This document shows positions 15,551 through 23,450 of a DNA stretch of 33,753 nt, piece after piece. The DNA comes from a virus: IMG/VR virus record IMGVR_UViG_3300047297_000133, positions 1 to 33,753 of that record; one strand, written 5' to 3'. The position numbers and the translations under genes are program-made. Under the pieces are notes generated by a model, which was given only the letters and a program-made list of their open reading frames with translations, was not told the DNA's origin and did no database searches. How positions within the stretch are numbered: the first letter of the stretch is position 1; every line of letters begins with the position of its first letter.

Positions 15551-15834
15551 ATAATCATATTCACGTTGAAATTTGGCGGACAATCATAAGAAAACATTTC
15601 TTCGTAGTCAGCTAGATAATCATAATACACATTACAATTATCTAAGTCTGGGTCTGCTTGATCCAATCTAACATCGACAGGCCTGCTACCATCTTTAATA
15701 GTCGGCAGAAAATCCTGAGGATGTCTTGGCTCCCAAAAATCTTTGCGAACCAGCATACCATTCCACATCATGCGTGCTTCACTACGCTTGCAAACAAACC
15801 CGCTAGCATCGCATGTGATTAAGTGGTCAGACAT
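15547..15834 (-). CDS. Small virion-associated protein with WEPRHPQDF motif
   Basis: A 95-aa protein beginning with TCDASGFVCKRSEARMMWNGM and carrying WEPRHPQDFLPTI, a pattern repeated in small genes beside head-tail connector genes of many phages. Two cysteines at the start could bind metal. The C-terminal third is acidic. Start overlaps the upstream stop (TAATG) and stop overlaps the gp4-like start (ATGA). Exact role unknown; probably a connector or head component. Confidence 0.6.
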   Translation of the reverse strand: MSDHLITCDASGFVCKRSEARMMWNGMLVRKDFWEPRHPQDFLPTIKDGSRPVDVRLDQADPDLDNCNVYYDYLADYEEMFSYDCPPNFNVNMII

Positions 15835-16448
15835 TAGCAGCTCATTTGTGTATAGCTAAGCGTTAAAGTTGCACCGTTGGTGTATGAATTAACCAGCAAA
15901 CGCACGCCCTTTGGATGGGCATCATATAAAATCGGCAAAGTGGCTGTTACACCAGACTGCGTTGTTGAGTCATCAACAGACCATGTAAAGGCCGTAGTTT
16001 TTGTCTGGATGTCGTCAAAAGTTTGCTGTACGTCGTAATTTATAGTACCTGTGACGCCTATATTCATTGCAGCACTACCGCCACGCCAATTAATCGGCAA
16101 TGTAGGCGTGACAAATTCATCAACCCAACCAATATCAAAAGTATCCGCGCCTATAGTTGCCGACGGTGTAACGCTAGTTAATGTAAGCCAATACTTAGTC
16201 GACTCAACAGTTAAAGAAGAGCCGGGAGCGGCCATAGTTTCTGTTTGAGCCTTACCGTTTTCATCGGTGCCAACGAGATCAAGTGTTTTCGCACTGTGGT
16301 CTGTAGCAGAATCATTTTTAACACTAATTTGGTGTGCTAATGAGTCACCGCTTGATGTAGCGGTCAACGTAAAAGATGCACCCGTCACGTTACTAGCAAA
16401 ACCAGTAAGGCTCACGTTTGCAGGTGTGTAGATAATTTGTGTTTGCAT
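15834..16448 (-). CDS. Beta-rich virion structural protein
   Basis: A 204-aa Thr/Ser-rich protein, almost entirely beta strand by pattern, without a signal peptide or catalytic residues. It starts with a GGGG-type ribosome site and follows a terminator. It lies between the decoration-type gene upstream and the small connector gene, which favours a head or neck surface role. No family recognised. Confidence 0.55.
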   Translation of the reverse strand: MQTQIIYTPANVSLTGFASNVTGASFTLTATSSGDSLAHQISVKNDSATDHSAKTLDLVGTDENGKAQTETMAAPGSSLTVESTKYWLTLTSVTPSATIGADTFDIGWVDEFVTPTLPINWRGGSAAMNIGVTGTINYDVQQTFDDIQTKTTAFTWSVDDSTTQSGVTATLPILYDAHPKGVRLLVNSYTNGATLTLSYTQMSC

Positions 16449-16466
16449 GTAAGACCCCGAAAGCTG

Positions 16467-16489
16467 AAATAAAGGGGCTGTTAAGCCCC
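16467..16489 (-). terminator. Intrinsic terminator after the beta-helix structural gene
   Basis: GGGGCT/AGCCCC stem of six pairs with a GTTA-type loop (16474-16489), followed on the minus strand by TTTATTTC (16473-16466). It lies just past the stop at 16497 and before the next gene starts at 16448. Confidence 0.65.
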
Positions 16490-16496
16490 ACTATTA

Positions 16497-17432
16497 TTAT
16501 GCGTCTGTAGATGCAGTCCAGTTGATTAGCATAGCTTTCTCGCCAGCCAAGTTCACAACATAAACAGGATCTATAACGACAAAAGTAGCACCAGTAATTG
16601 CTTCGGTTACGTTAGCCGCATTATCTTGCAAACGGATATTAATGTTCGGGCCAACTTGACCAGTAGACGCTGTGATAGTGTCAACAAGAAAAATATCAGC
16701 AGCATTACGAGTGCGGAAGTATTGAACATCATGAACAAATAGATCAGTAGTTGCAGTGGTGCGAACATCAATACCGCCTACCGCAAAGTTACCATCCATA
16801 CGATCAATAGTAATTTCAATATCATCACCGCCTACTATCGCAATCGCGGCATTAGTGCCAGCAGCAGCAGCGCCATCATGACGATGATTAAGAATCTTGA
16901 GTCGAGTAGCTCCAGCAGTAGTCAAAATGCCGTCAGTCATTTGACCAGTAACATCACGCAACTCATTCGCTACGATCATACAGTCAGCAGCACTAACTAC
17001 AATCGGAGAAACGACCGCATCAATACCGCCAGTGTGCAGAATGTTAATCAATTTACAGTTTGCCGCTGACATTGTTAACGTTGACGCCGTAGCTGTGTAG
17101 TTGATAGTAGGGCGTAAGGAACCACTACCTAAACCGATAACAGCAACTCCAGCAACATCTAGCGCGATTCCAGCAGCAGCACTTACTGTCTCAGTGTGAC
17201 CGGGCATTACCGCAACAATATCGCCTCGGTTAGCAGTACAACGACCAATAGCGTAATCTATAGTTGCGAATGGTTTTTGATATGTGCCTGGGTTGCCATT
17301 TGAACCAGCAGTCCCGCCATCAGCAAGAACGGATGATCCGTTTACGAAAAATACTTTGCCTGGGTGCAATTGTGTAATAGGTGCGCCGCGCAATACTAAA
17401 TCTTTAATGCCATTTGGAAAATTACTAGCCAT
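16497..17432 (-). CDS. Virion surface protein, parallel beta-helix type
   Basis: 311 aa starting at ATG 17432 (GGAG six bases upstream; an upstream in-frame TTG at 17444 has no ribosome site). Short repeated strands rich in Val, Ile, Ala and Thr, with a Gly-rich start (GTAGSNGNPGTYQKPFATID), look like a right-handed beta-helix; that opening pattern is common in phage pectate-lyase-like virion proteins. No catalytic Asp/Glu cluster is obvious. It lies between two terminators, so it has its own expression level. A head-decoration or fibre role is possible. Confidence 0.6.
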   Translation of the reverse strand: MASNFPNGIKDLVLRGAPITQLHPGKVFFVNGSSVLADGGTAGSNGNPGTYQKPFATIDYAIGRCTANRGDIVAVMPGHTETVSAAAGIALDVAGVAVIGLGSGSLRPTINYTATASTLTMSAANCKLINILHTGGIDAVVSPIVVSAADCMIVANELRDVTGQMTDGILTTAGATRLKILNHRHDGAAAAGTNAAIAIVGGDDIEITIDRMDGNFAVGGIDVRTTATTDLFVHDVQYFRTRNAADIFLVDTITASTGQVGPNINIRLQDNAANVTEAITGATFVVIDPVYVVNLAGEKAMLINWTASTDA

Positions 17433-17483
17433 TTTAAACTCCAACAGAACGGCGTTGCCGTCATAAGAATATTCTGTGTTTGT

Positions 17484-17509
17484 AAAAAAACGGGGGCTAT
17501 TACACCCCC
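17484..17509 (-). terminator. Strong intrinsic terminator after the coat gene
   Basis: GGGGG stem arms (17492-17496 and 17505-17509, eight-base loop) followed on the minus strand by a run of seven T (17490-17484). It begins eight bases after the coat-gene stop at 17517. It probably limits read-through from the highly expressed coat transcript into later genes. Confidence 0.85.
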
Positions 17510-17516
17510 ATTTTCA

Positions 17517-18434
17517 TTAAACGCCTTGAGCGCCGAAGATGCCTTGAGGATCACTGTAACCAGTACTGAAGCGCATGTAAGCCTTATAGCGCTGGTTGTA
17601 AGTGCCGAAATCTTCATCTTGGCCGAATTCAAGAGGCGTACGGTCTTTAAACTGCATGCCCTCTTCAGCATCAGTACGAATAAACCAGTTCTTAGTGTTG
17701 CTATCTAGGAACGGACTTAATACGTAACCGCCTGAAATAGTGCCTTTAACCGCGTTTTTGTCATTCTCAGCAGTACCACTGCGCAAGTTTGAGTTTAAAA
17801 CACGGTCGAATTCAAACATTTGATCAGTGTGACCAATCAAAGTTTTCGGCAACAATTTACGAGCTAGGCCGCGATCATCTTTTGCACGCATGATTAACTT
17901 CAACAAATCTTCTAATGCAGCTTCAGAGAAGTTAGCATCAATAGCAAGACGGTTTGAATAAGTGCCGCCGTTACCGTTCAAATGCGCAGTAGAGATCATC
18001 GCAATACCATCGCCGCCGGTCATTGCTGAACTAGTTGAGAATGCAGTATTATAAAGAACGTGCGCTCGAACTTCTTTAGTTAAGTTCATGCAACGGTTCA
18101 ATGCTTGCGCACCTTTTCGATAGTAGTTGTATTTGTTATCGTCAATTGCTTCACGAGTAACAACAAAACCCTTACCGTATGCAACATGGACAAACTTAGG
18201 AGCAAAAAGCTGCTTTGTTGAGTCCATCTGAAGGTCATCACCTTCGTTTTTAACGCTGGCAAGACCCATGTTTGACATTTGAACTGTCAATTCGTAAGCG
18301 GATTTTTCAGCTTTTTGAACATCAAACAACTTAGGATACATTGGCTCCCATTCTTTGTCTGCGTTATCCCATACCGCTTTAACACCTAACTGGAGTAAGC
18401 GTGGGGCTGAACCTGTATTAATAGTACCAGTCAT
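17517..18434 (-). CDS. Major capsid protein, HK97-fold type
   Basis: 305 aa from the ATG at 18434, chosen because AGGAG lies seven bases upstream; the frame is open to 18473 but the longer start has no ribosome site. The protein has the N-terminal helix and E-loop-like segment, a central region with HLNGNGGTYSN, and the C-terminal WFIRTDAEEGMQFKDRTPL...TYNQRYKAYMRFSTGYSDPQGIFG pattern of major head subunits (split here only for length). It is shorter than the P22 coat (430 aa) and lacks its telokin insertion. It is encoded two bases after the decoration-type gene and before a strong terminator. Confidence 0.8.
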   Translation of the reverse strand: MTGTINTGSAPRLLQLGVKAVWDNADKEWEPMYPKLFDVQKAEKSAYELTVQMSNMGLASVKNEGDDLQMDSTKQLFAPKFVHVAYGKGFVVTREAIDDNKYNYYRKGAQALNRCMNLTKEVRAHVLYNTAFSTSSAMTGGDGIAMISTAHLNGNGGTYSNRLAIDANFSEAALEDLLKLIMRAKDDRGLARKLLPKTLIGHTDQMFEFDRVLNSNLRSGTAENDKNAVKGTISGGYVLSPFLDSNTKNWFIRTDAEEGMQFKDRTPLEFGQDEDFGTYNQRYKAYMRFSTGYSDPQGIFGAQGV

Positions 18435-18436
18435 AA

Positions 18437-18991
18437 TTATACTCCTGCCGCGCCGGGAACAGCGGTTGACCAATTGAGGCGAACAACAGCACGGCTACCC
18501 AATACGCCATCACTGCCAGTTAATAATTTAACAATACGGAACTCAGTAAGCGCCGTAGTTGCTGCGCCTGTGCGGTTTAGTGTCATATTGGAAATTGTAA
18601 GACCGCCGGAAACAGTTGCCGCAGTAGCAACCAAAGGAGCATTTAAGCCAACTTCAGTTACAAGTAATGGACCGTTAGATACATCAACTTCGTACTCTGC
18701 GCGTGGGTCAGTGTTAACAATAACAGAACCCAGCGTGCTAGCAGCTAATCCTGTATCTGTGAATGATTCAGTTGCAAAGTTAGGAACGATACCAACGATG
18801 ATACCAGTTACGGCAGCGCCAGCAGCAGCAGCGTCAACTTCTTGATCACCAGCGGCATTTGATGTAGATGTGATGATTACAGCGTCGCCAATAGCTAGAC
18901 GTGAAGCATGACCAACTGCAACAGGAAAGGTTTTTACCGTACCACGGGGATCAGCATTCTGTGTGCCAATCCATTTAAATCCACCAGCCAT
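18437..18991 (-). CDS. Head decoration / stabilisation-type protein
   Basis: 184 aa, strongly beta-rich with Ala/Thr/Gly-rich strands (GDAVIITSTSNAAGD, EYEVDVSNGPLLVT). Its stop is two bases before the coat start, and its last codons contain the coat's Shine-Dalgarno sequence. Size and position between scaffold-side genes and the coat match decoration or capsid-stabilising proteins. GGAGG lies upstream of the ATG. No family recognised with certainty. Confidence 0.6.
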   Translation of the reverse strand: MAGGFKWIGTQNADPRGTVKTFPVAVGHASRLAIGDAVIITSTSNAAGDQEVDAAAAGAAVTGIIVGIVPNFATESFTDTGLAASTLGSVIVNTDPRAEYEVDVSNGPLLVTEVGLNAPLVATAATVSGGLTISNMTLNRTGAATTALTEFRIVKLLTGSDGVLGSRAVVRLNWSTAVPGAAGV

Positions 18992-19079
18992 AATAGCCTC
19001 CAGAATTGAAAGAAAAAGAAAAGTGTTTTATCTCTAACGTTCAATTCCGGCGGTCAGCCGCTTGAGACGGGTCTATCAG

Positions 19080-19601
19080 TTACATTGCGAACGGGTCAGA
19101 TGTGACCTTAATATTATTAGCAGCGCCATTAGGCTTATAATGCTCAACTCCTTCAACTCCAAGGCTAGCATTATCATTTTCACCAATACTATCACGATAG
19201 CGTCGCAACTGTAAATCGTCAATCTCTTTTTTCAGTGACTCTTCGATTGCCATTAAATAAATTTTTCGGCTACCCGTTTGGCGTGAAATATTTACACCTT
19301 GAGCATCGCAAACATGACCCCACCACGCGGCTAAAGCAGTATCAATCTCACCCTTTCCGCTATCGACAATCCACTGGCCAACATATCCATCTGGGATTGT
19401 TCCTGCTGGTACGCTTAGATTTAACTCTAAATCCGCACTCTGCATGCGTGGCGCGTCGCGCTTAAACTTAATTCTTGCGTCAATATCGGTGCGCATATTG
19501 TCAGCAGCTTTCGCAGTCATTCCAGCTACTGAGCGCCCACGACCGCGCTTACTTTTAGTTTCTTCTTCTTGTGATTCTTGCACTTCGTCGAATTCGTTCA
19601 T
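19080..19601 (-). CDS. Hypothetical 173-aa head-region protein
   Basis: The N-terminal 35 residues are very acidic then basic (EVQESQEEETKSKRGRGR). The middle contains a small beta domain (LELNLSVPAGTIPDGYVGQWI) and the end is helical. It starts two bases after the scaffold stop, and the scaffold's last codons carry its AAAGGGG ribosome site. No known family. It may be a second assembly factor or minor capsid protein. Confidence 0.55.
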   Translation of the reverse strand: MNEFDEVQESQEEETKSKRGRGRSVAGMTAKAADNMRTDIDARIKFKRDAPRMQSADLELNLSVPAGTIPDGYVGQWIVDSGKGEIDTALAAWWGHVCDAQGVNISRQTGSRKIYLMAIEESLKKEIDDLQLRRYRDSIGENDNASLGVEGVEHYKPNGAANNIKVTSDPFAM

Positions 19602-19603
19602 AT

Positions 19604-20434
19604 TTATACCCCTTTGCGCTGATCAGCGACAGTTTTTAGATAGTCTTTTTGTGTCATTCCACTTCGCTCAAAAAATTCATGAAACATAGTCTTTTCTTCG
19701 CCAGATAACTGACTCCAAGTAATAGACGGCGAGTCATTTCTTGATACAGATGCCGAACGAGGTGAGTCAGACATTGAAACCGCTGGCTTCTTTCTAATCT
19801 CATCATGCTTTGACTCTTGTTTGATAGCTGTGATTGCTTTGTCGGCGGCACGTAATGCGCCTGCAATGGTTTTACCAGCTTGAATAGCTTCAATGTAAGC
19901 TTTTTGTGCAATGGGGGTGCGCGGATCTGTTACATCTTCAATCCAAGTGTTTTCCTCTTCCCACTCAACAACCTCTTTCGGCTTAACTTGCTGAACTGCT
20001 GGCTTATCTTCAACAAGTTCGGCCTCCTTATCTAAGTCGTCAATCTGTTTATCTAATCGCTTAACTGTAGCCTTGTCAGCAATATCAATAGCGTCATCTC
20101 GGCGACTTATTAACTCTTCGCGCTGTCTAGCTAGTTGTGCTTGCGCCAATAAGTTGACATTCTTTAACCGATTATCAAAATCTTTTTCTCTATCTGCCAA
20201 CTCACGCTTAAGCCTAGAAGTCTCTTTAATACGTTGCGTTCGCTCTTTGAAAACATCTTCAGACACCCATTCTTTCGGGTCTTTCCCAGAGGCTTCCCAA
20301 GCTTCGATGGTCATATAACCTGAAGGCTTTGGCTCTTCTTGCTTTGCCTCATCAACTTGCTCTAACTCTGCCTGCTCATCAACTTCATCATGTAAAACAT
20401 CAGCAAAAATATGCTCTATCGTTTCTTCTTGCAT
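19604..20434 (-). CDS. Scaffolding protein
   Basis: 276 aa, highly charged and helical: residues 1-35 acidic, then a long coiled-coil around 75-140 (RLKRELADREKDFDNRLKN, then QLARQREELISRRDD). The C-terminal 50 residues are a basic helix-turn-helix type segment (GEEKTMFHEFFERSGMTQKDYLKTV), as in scaffolds that bind the coat. Position between portal and coat genes supports this. It should be present in proheads and absent from mature virions. Confidence 0.7.
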   Translation of the reverse strand: MQEETIEHIFADVLHDEVDEQAELEQVDEAKQEEPKPSGYMTIEAWEASGKDPKEWVSEDVFKERTQRIKETSRLKRELADREKDFDNRLKNVNLLAQAQLARQREELISRRDDAIDIADKATVKRLDKQIDDLDKEAELVEDKPAVQQVKPKEVVEWEEENTWIEDVTDPRTPIAQKAYIEAIQAGKTIAGALRAADKAITAIKQESKHDEIRKKPAVSMSDSPRSASVSRNDSPSITWSQLSGEEKTMFHEFFERSGMTQKDYLKTVADQRKGV

Positions 20435-20452
20435 AGGAATTATCCCCAGTTA

Positions 20453-20839
20453 TTAAAAATCGGCTTTTGTTATTTCGAACGACCCTTCAACACCATGCGT
20501 TAATTCAGTATCGGGAATGATTCTATAGTTTTTAATGCCTGCTACATTTACATCAGAACCCTCATAACGCTTTAAACCAACAGTTGCACCAATCTCAATC
20601 CCCCATATCTGGTGCGGTAGCATCTTATGGAATGGGTGCGCAGTTGGCCACTTTTCAGGATTGCAGCCATCTACACCGATAAAAGCAGTTGGCCCCACTG
20701 CAAGAACTTTTGCAAATTGTGCCGCCTTCTGTTCTTTAGTTGCATCTGTGAGAATAATCCCGCCTTTGCTTACCTCTTTTACTTCGACAAGCTCAATTAA
20801 AACATAATGGCCGTACGGCTTAACGGTTACTTCTGTCAT
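20453..20839 (-). CDS. Phage GroES-like co-chaperonin
   Basis: 128 aa with the GroES layout: N-terminal strand VKPYGHYVLIELVEV, a mobile-loop segment with GGIILTD (residues 26-32) that contacts GroEL, then QFAKVLAVGPTAF (41-53), and a C-terminal strand NYRIIPDTEL. The middle (about 54-85) is longer than in E. coli GroES (97 aa), replacing the roof loop with a Trp/His-rich segment. GAGG lies seven bases before the ATG. In the head block it could serve coat-protein folding, as T4 gp31 does. Cofactor use with host GroEL is inference. Confidence 0.75.
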   Translation of the reverse strand: MTEVTVKPYGHYVLIELVEVKEVSKGGIILTDATKEQKAAQFAKVLAVGPTAFIGVDGCNPEKWPTAHPFHKMLPHQIWGIEIGATVGLKRYEGSDVNVAGIKNYRIIPDTELTHGVEGSFEITKADF

Positions 20840-20861
20840 GCGTTTTCCTCTTGTTGTTTAA

Positions 20862-21071
20862 TTAATTCTCTAGCTCTTGCGGCTTCCACTCCAAAACCGA
20901 TTCGAAAATATTAATCGCGACATTTCTTTCATGTGCTGCTTTTATCATTTGCTCATGCGTTCCAAATATGCGCTCTTCGATAGTTGTTTTTAGTTCTGCT
21001 TTCATTTCTTCCATGAATCTATGAGTTACAGCGTTGTCTTTCCACATCTCATAAGCGTCTTTACTAATCAT
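20862..21071 (-). CDS. Small helical protein after the portal gene
   Basis: 69 aa, entirely helical and acidic (ELKTTIEERIFGTHEQMIKAAHE), of the type often found next to portal genes. AGAGG precedes the ATG. No family assigned; possibly an assembly factor. Confidence 0.6.
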   Translation of the reverse strand: MISKDAYEMWKDNAVTHRFMEEMKAELKTTIEERIFGTHEQMIKAAHERNVAINIFESVLEWKPQELEN

Positions 21072-21073
21072 AA

Positions 21074-23392
21074 TTAAACCTCTGCCTGACTGTTTCTAAT
21101 CTCTTCATTTGCCATGCGCAATTCTTCATTCTTAGCAGTTATATCGCTATATGCTGTGTAAGTATTTATTTGATTAGCAACCTGCTCAGTTTCGGCGCGT
21201 TCATAGTTAAGAATTGTCCGAGACTTAATTTCTTCAATCTCTTCAAACATCTTATCTATTTTTGCTAGCGTTTCTTTAGCTGCTACCTGAGCTTCATAGT
21301 CTTTACGCTCTTCGCCTTTCTTCAGCAATTCAGTTTGCAATTGAATCATTGCCGATTGCTGCTGAGTTTGCTCAAGTTGTGCCTGTTGCATCTGCTGCAT
21401 TTGTTGCATTTGCGCTTTATCTTCTGGCGACATTTCAGCTTCGTTCGGGAAAATCTCGTCTACGTATTGACTGCCGATCTGCTTATAGTAATTCTTAACG
21501 ATTGGCACAGCATTGCCGCCTGCCTGCATAACCATAGGCACCTGCTCTAACTCTGCTTGTGCAAGCATCATTCTCTGTGTTTTTGATGATGATTCAGGAT
21601 TAGCCCCACAAGTTACACTCATTCCGTCAGTATCAAAATCTTCGGCGAATACTGCTTCATCATCGCCAACTATTTTTTTATAGTCATCAGAATCAAGATG
21701 AGCACGATTTAATTGATACAGAATATTAAATTCGCTAGACATTGAATCAATAATCATACTCATGTGAGCTGTGTGCGGAATTAATGACTCTTGGATCATT
21801 GCCAGTGCTGTAGTCGGTGCAGTGTTAGCTTGCAACTGTCCGCCTAAATCTGAATTAGCACTAAAGCTACGCGCCGAATTTTCAAGCTTTTCATTCAGCG
21901 CATATAGCGCGGGGCTTGGCTCTTTGAATGGAAGGTTCATTATTGACGATTGCAGAGTGTCAGGTGAACATTCAGTCTGAATATACTCGCCCGGTGTGAC
22001 TGCAAAATTACCCGCTTTTTTGCGGAAGTTCTTGGCTACAATTCCGCCCTGTGTATTAGCTAGGGTGCCGCTATTTAATAGGTCATTAGTAGTCTTGTTG
22101 TGGCCTAGCGTCATTGAACCAATGAGATGATAAAAACCAACATCTAAGAATGAGCCGTCGAAACTAGGAATCATCCCGTATTTAGTTAATATTTCAATCG
22201 GTTCAATTCTTACTATCTCATACCCTGTTAAGTCATCAGGGTCAGGCATAGGGTTAGATAGTCCATATTCTTTATTATCGGCATCAATCAAAGCATTGCG
22301 TTTTTTCTGTGCACTAAGTAAAGCCATTGGCTTAATATCTTCGCGCTTAACGATTATCGAATCTTCGTCATATCGCGCAACAATACGAACAACCTTAGCC
22401 GAACCAACATGCACCGTTACAATGTACGGCTCTTCTACACCATCACTATCTAAATCTAACCAGCAATATTGTTCGTAAAATTTATCTGCGTTGACTGAAG
22501 TTGTTGCCGACTTGTTAGCTTCATCTCCTCCAGCGTCTAGATTATCAGTGTCAGCATATAAATCTGCATCAATCCAAATACCTTGCGCGATTCTTAAATC
22601 TGTCTCGGCCTTTGTGAATGCCATGATGTCAGTGAATGATCTACATGTTTTCATGCACTGCGTTTTCTGATTTACAATGAAATTTGGATAATTAATAACT
22701 TTTGATGCACTGCGACCCAAAGTAGAATCGTAGTAAGTCTTTTTGATACAGGTGCCGACATTAGGTATAGAGTACATCATGCGCTTTTGATCTCTGCGCC
22801 ACTCTTCCATCTTAACATTTACTTGCCAATTCATTAGCTCAGCAATGCGGTCAGCTCGTTCGCTCTTTTTACGCAACTCATCCTTCTTTTCTTTGATCTT
22901 TTGCGTGTTCTCTTCGATCTTCTGATTAAGCTCTGCCAATACTTTTTGCATTGCTTGAACTTGCGGATCATTTGGATCTAATTGTTTAACGCCTTCCGCG
23001 ATTCGTTCAGCTTCTTCTTTCCATCGACCAATCTCAGAAGCTTTTTTGTCGATAACATTTTTTATCGTTGCTAGGCCGATAATACTAGCCTTAACTAGCT
23101 TAGCGTCTCGCATGATCTCAATAGTTGCACGATTGCCAAAGTTGTTAGCTGCTTCAGTTAGAATTGTTGACTTGTAGTTAGCAGCGCCCGCCCAAGGCTT
23201 ATCCTTAGACTTAAATTCAGGCTTGCATAACTGAATACCATGATCTACAGATTCCCTCCACTCTTTCATTGAATCATCATCTTCATTAGCGCGACGAATA
23301 ACATCATCTGCTATAAGAGCTAGCTTTTCTTTATCTATGTCGCCAGCAATGTTAACTTTCCCGATTAGTTTTACTATGTTATCTATGCTCAT
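21074..23392 (-). CDS. Portal protein, P22-like long form
   Basis: 772 aa, comparable to the P22 portal (725 aa). The N-terminal clip/wing region is followed by a highly charged helical insertion at about residues 105-185 (EEAERIAEGVK, QKIEENTQKIKEKKDELRK). The C-terminal 120 residues are a Gln/Glu-rich long coiled coil (QMQQMQQMQQAQLEQTQQQ), matching the helical barrel of P22-type portals that extends into the capsid. It follows TerL with a 58-base gap containing a small palindrome. It forms the dodecameric DNA gate. Confidence 0.8.
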   Translation of the reverse strand: MSIDNIVKLIGKVNIAGDIDKEKLALIADDVIRRANEDDDSMKEWRESVDHGIQLCKPEFKSKDKPWAGAANYKSTILTEAANNFGNRATIEIMRDAKLVKASIIGLATIKNVIDKKASEIGRWKEEAERIAEGVKQLDPNDPQVQAMQKVLAELNQKIEENTQKIKEKKDELRKKSERADRIAELMNWQVNVKMEEWRRDQKRMMYSIPNVGTCIKKTYYDSTLGRSASKVINYPNFIVNQKTQCMKTCRSFTDIMAFTKAETDLRIAQGIWIDADLYADTDNLDAGGDEANKSATTSVNADKFYEQYCWLDLDSDGVEEPYIVTVHVGSAKVVRIVARYDEDSIIVKREDIKPMALLSAQKKRNALIDADNKEYGLSNPMPDPDDLTGYEIVRIEPIEILTKYGMIPSFDGSFLDVGFYHLIGSMTLGHNKTTNDLLNSGTLANTQGGIVAKNFRKKAGNFAVTPGEYIQTECSPDTLQSSIMNLPFKEPSPALYALNEKLENSARSFSANSDLGGQLQANTAPTTALAMIQESLIPHTAHMSMIIDSMSSEFNILYQLNRAHLDSDDYKKIVGDDEAVFAEDFDTDGMSVTCGANPESSSKTQRMMLAQAELEQVPMVMQAGGNAVPIVKNYYKQIGSQYVDEIFPNEAEMSPEDKAQMQQMQQMQQAQLEQTQQQSAMIQLQTELLKKGEERKDYEAQVAAKETLAKIDKMFEEIEEIKSRTILNYERAETEQVANQINTYTAYSDITAKNEELRMANEEIRNSQAEV

Positions 23393-23450
23393 ATTCTGTC
23401 ACTCTTGGTTAAAACCCGTGTTTTTGGCAACTAAATCATCATTTAGGTTA

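Noticed and set aside
18474-18845. 123-codon plus-strand frame opposite the decoration-type gene
   Set aside because: It is antisense to a well-supported gene with a clear neighbour fit, has no ribosome site, and its composition reflects the opposite strand.
19020-19075. GCGG/CCGC hairpin before the decoration-type gene as a terminator
   Set aside because: The stem is only four pairs and the T-rich part is more than 20 bases away.
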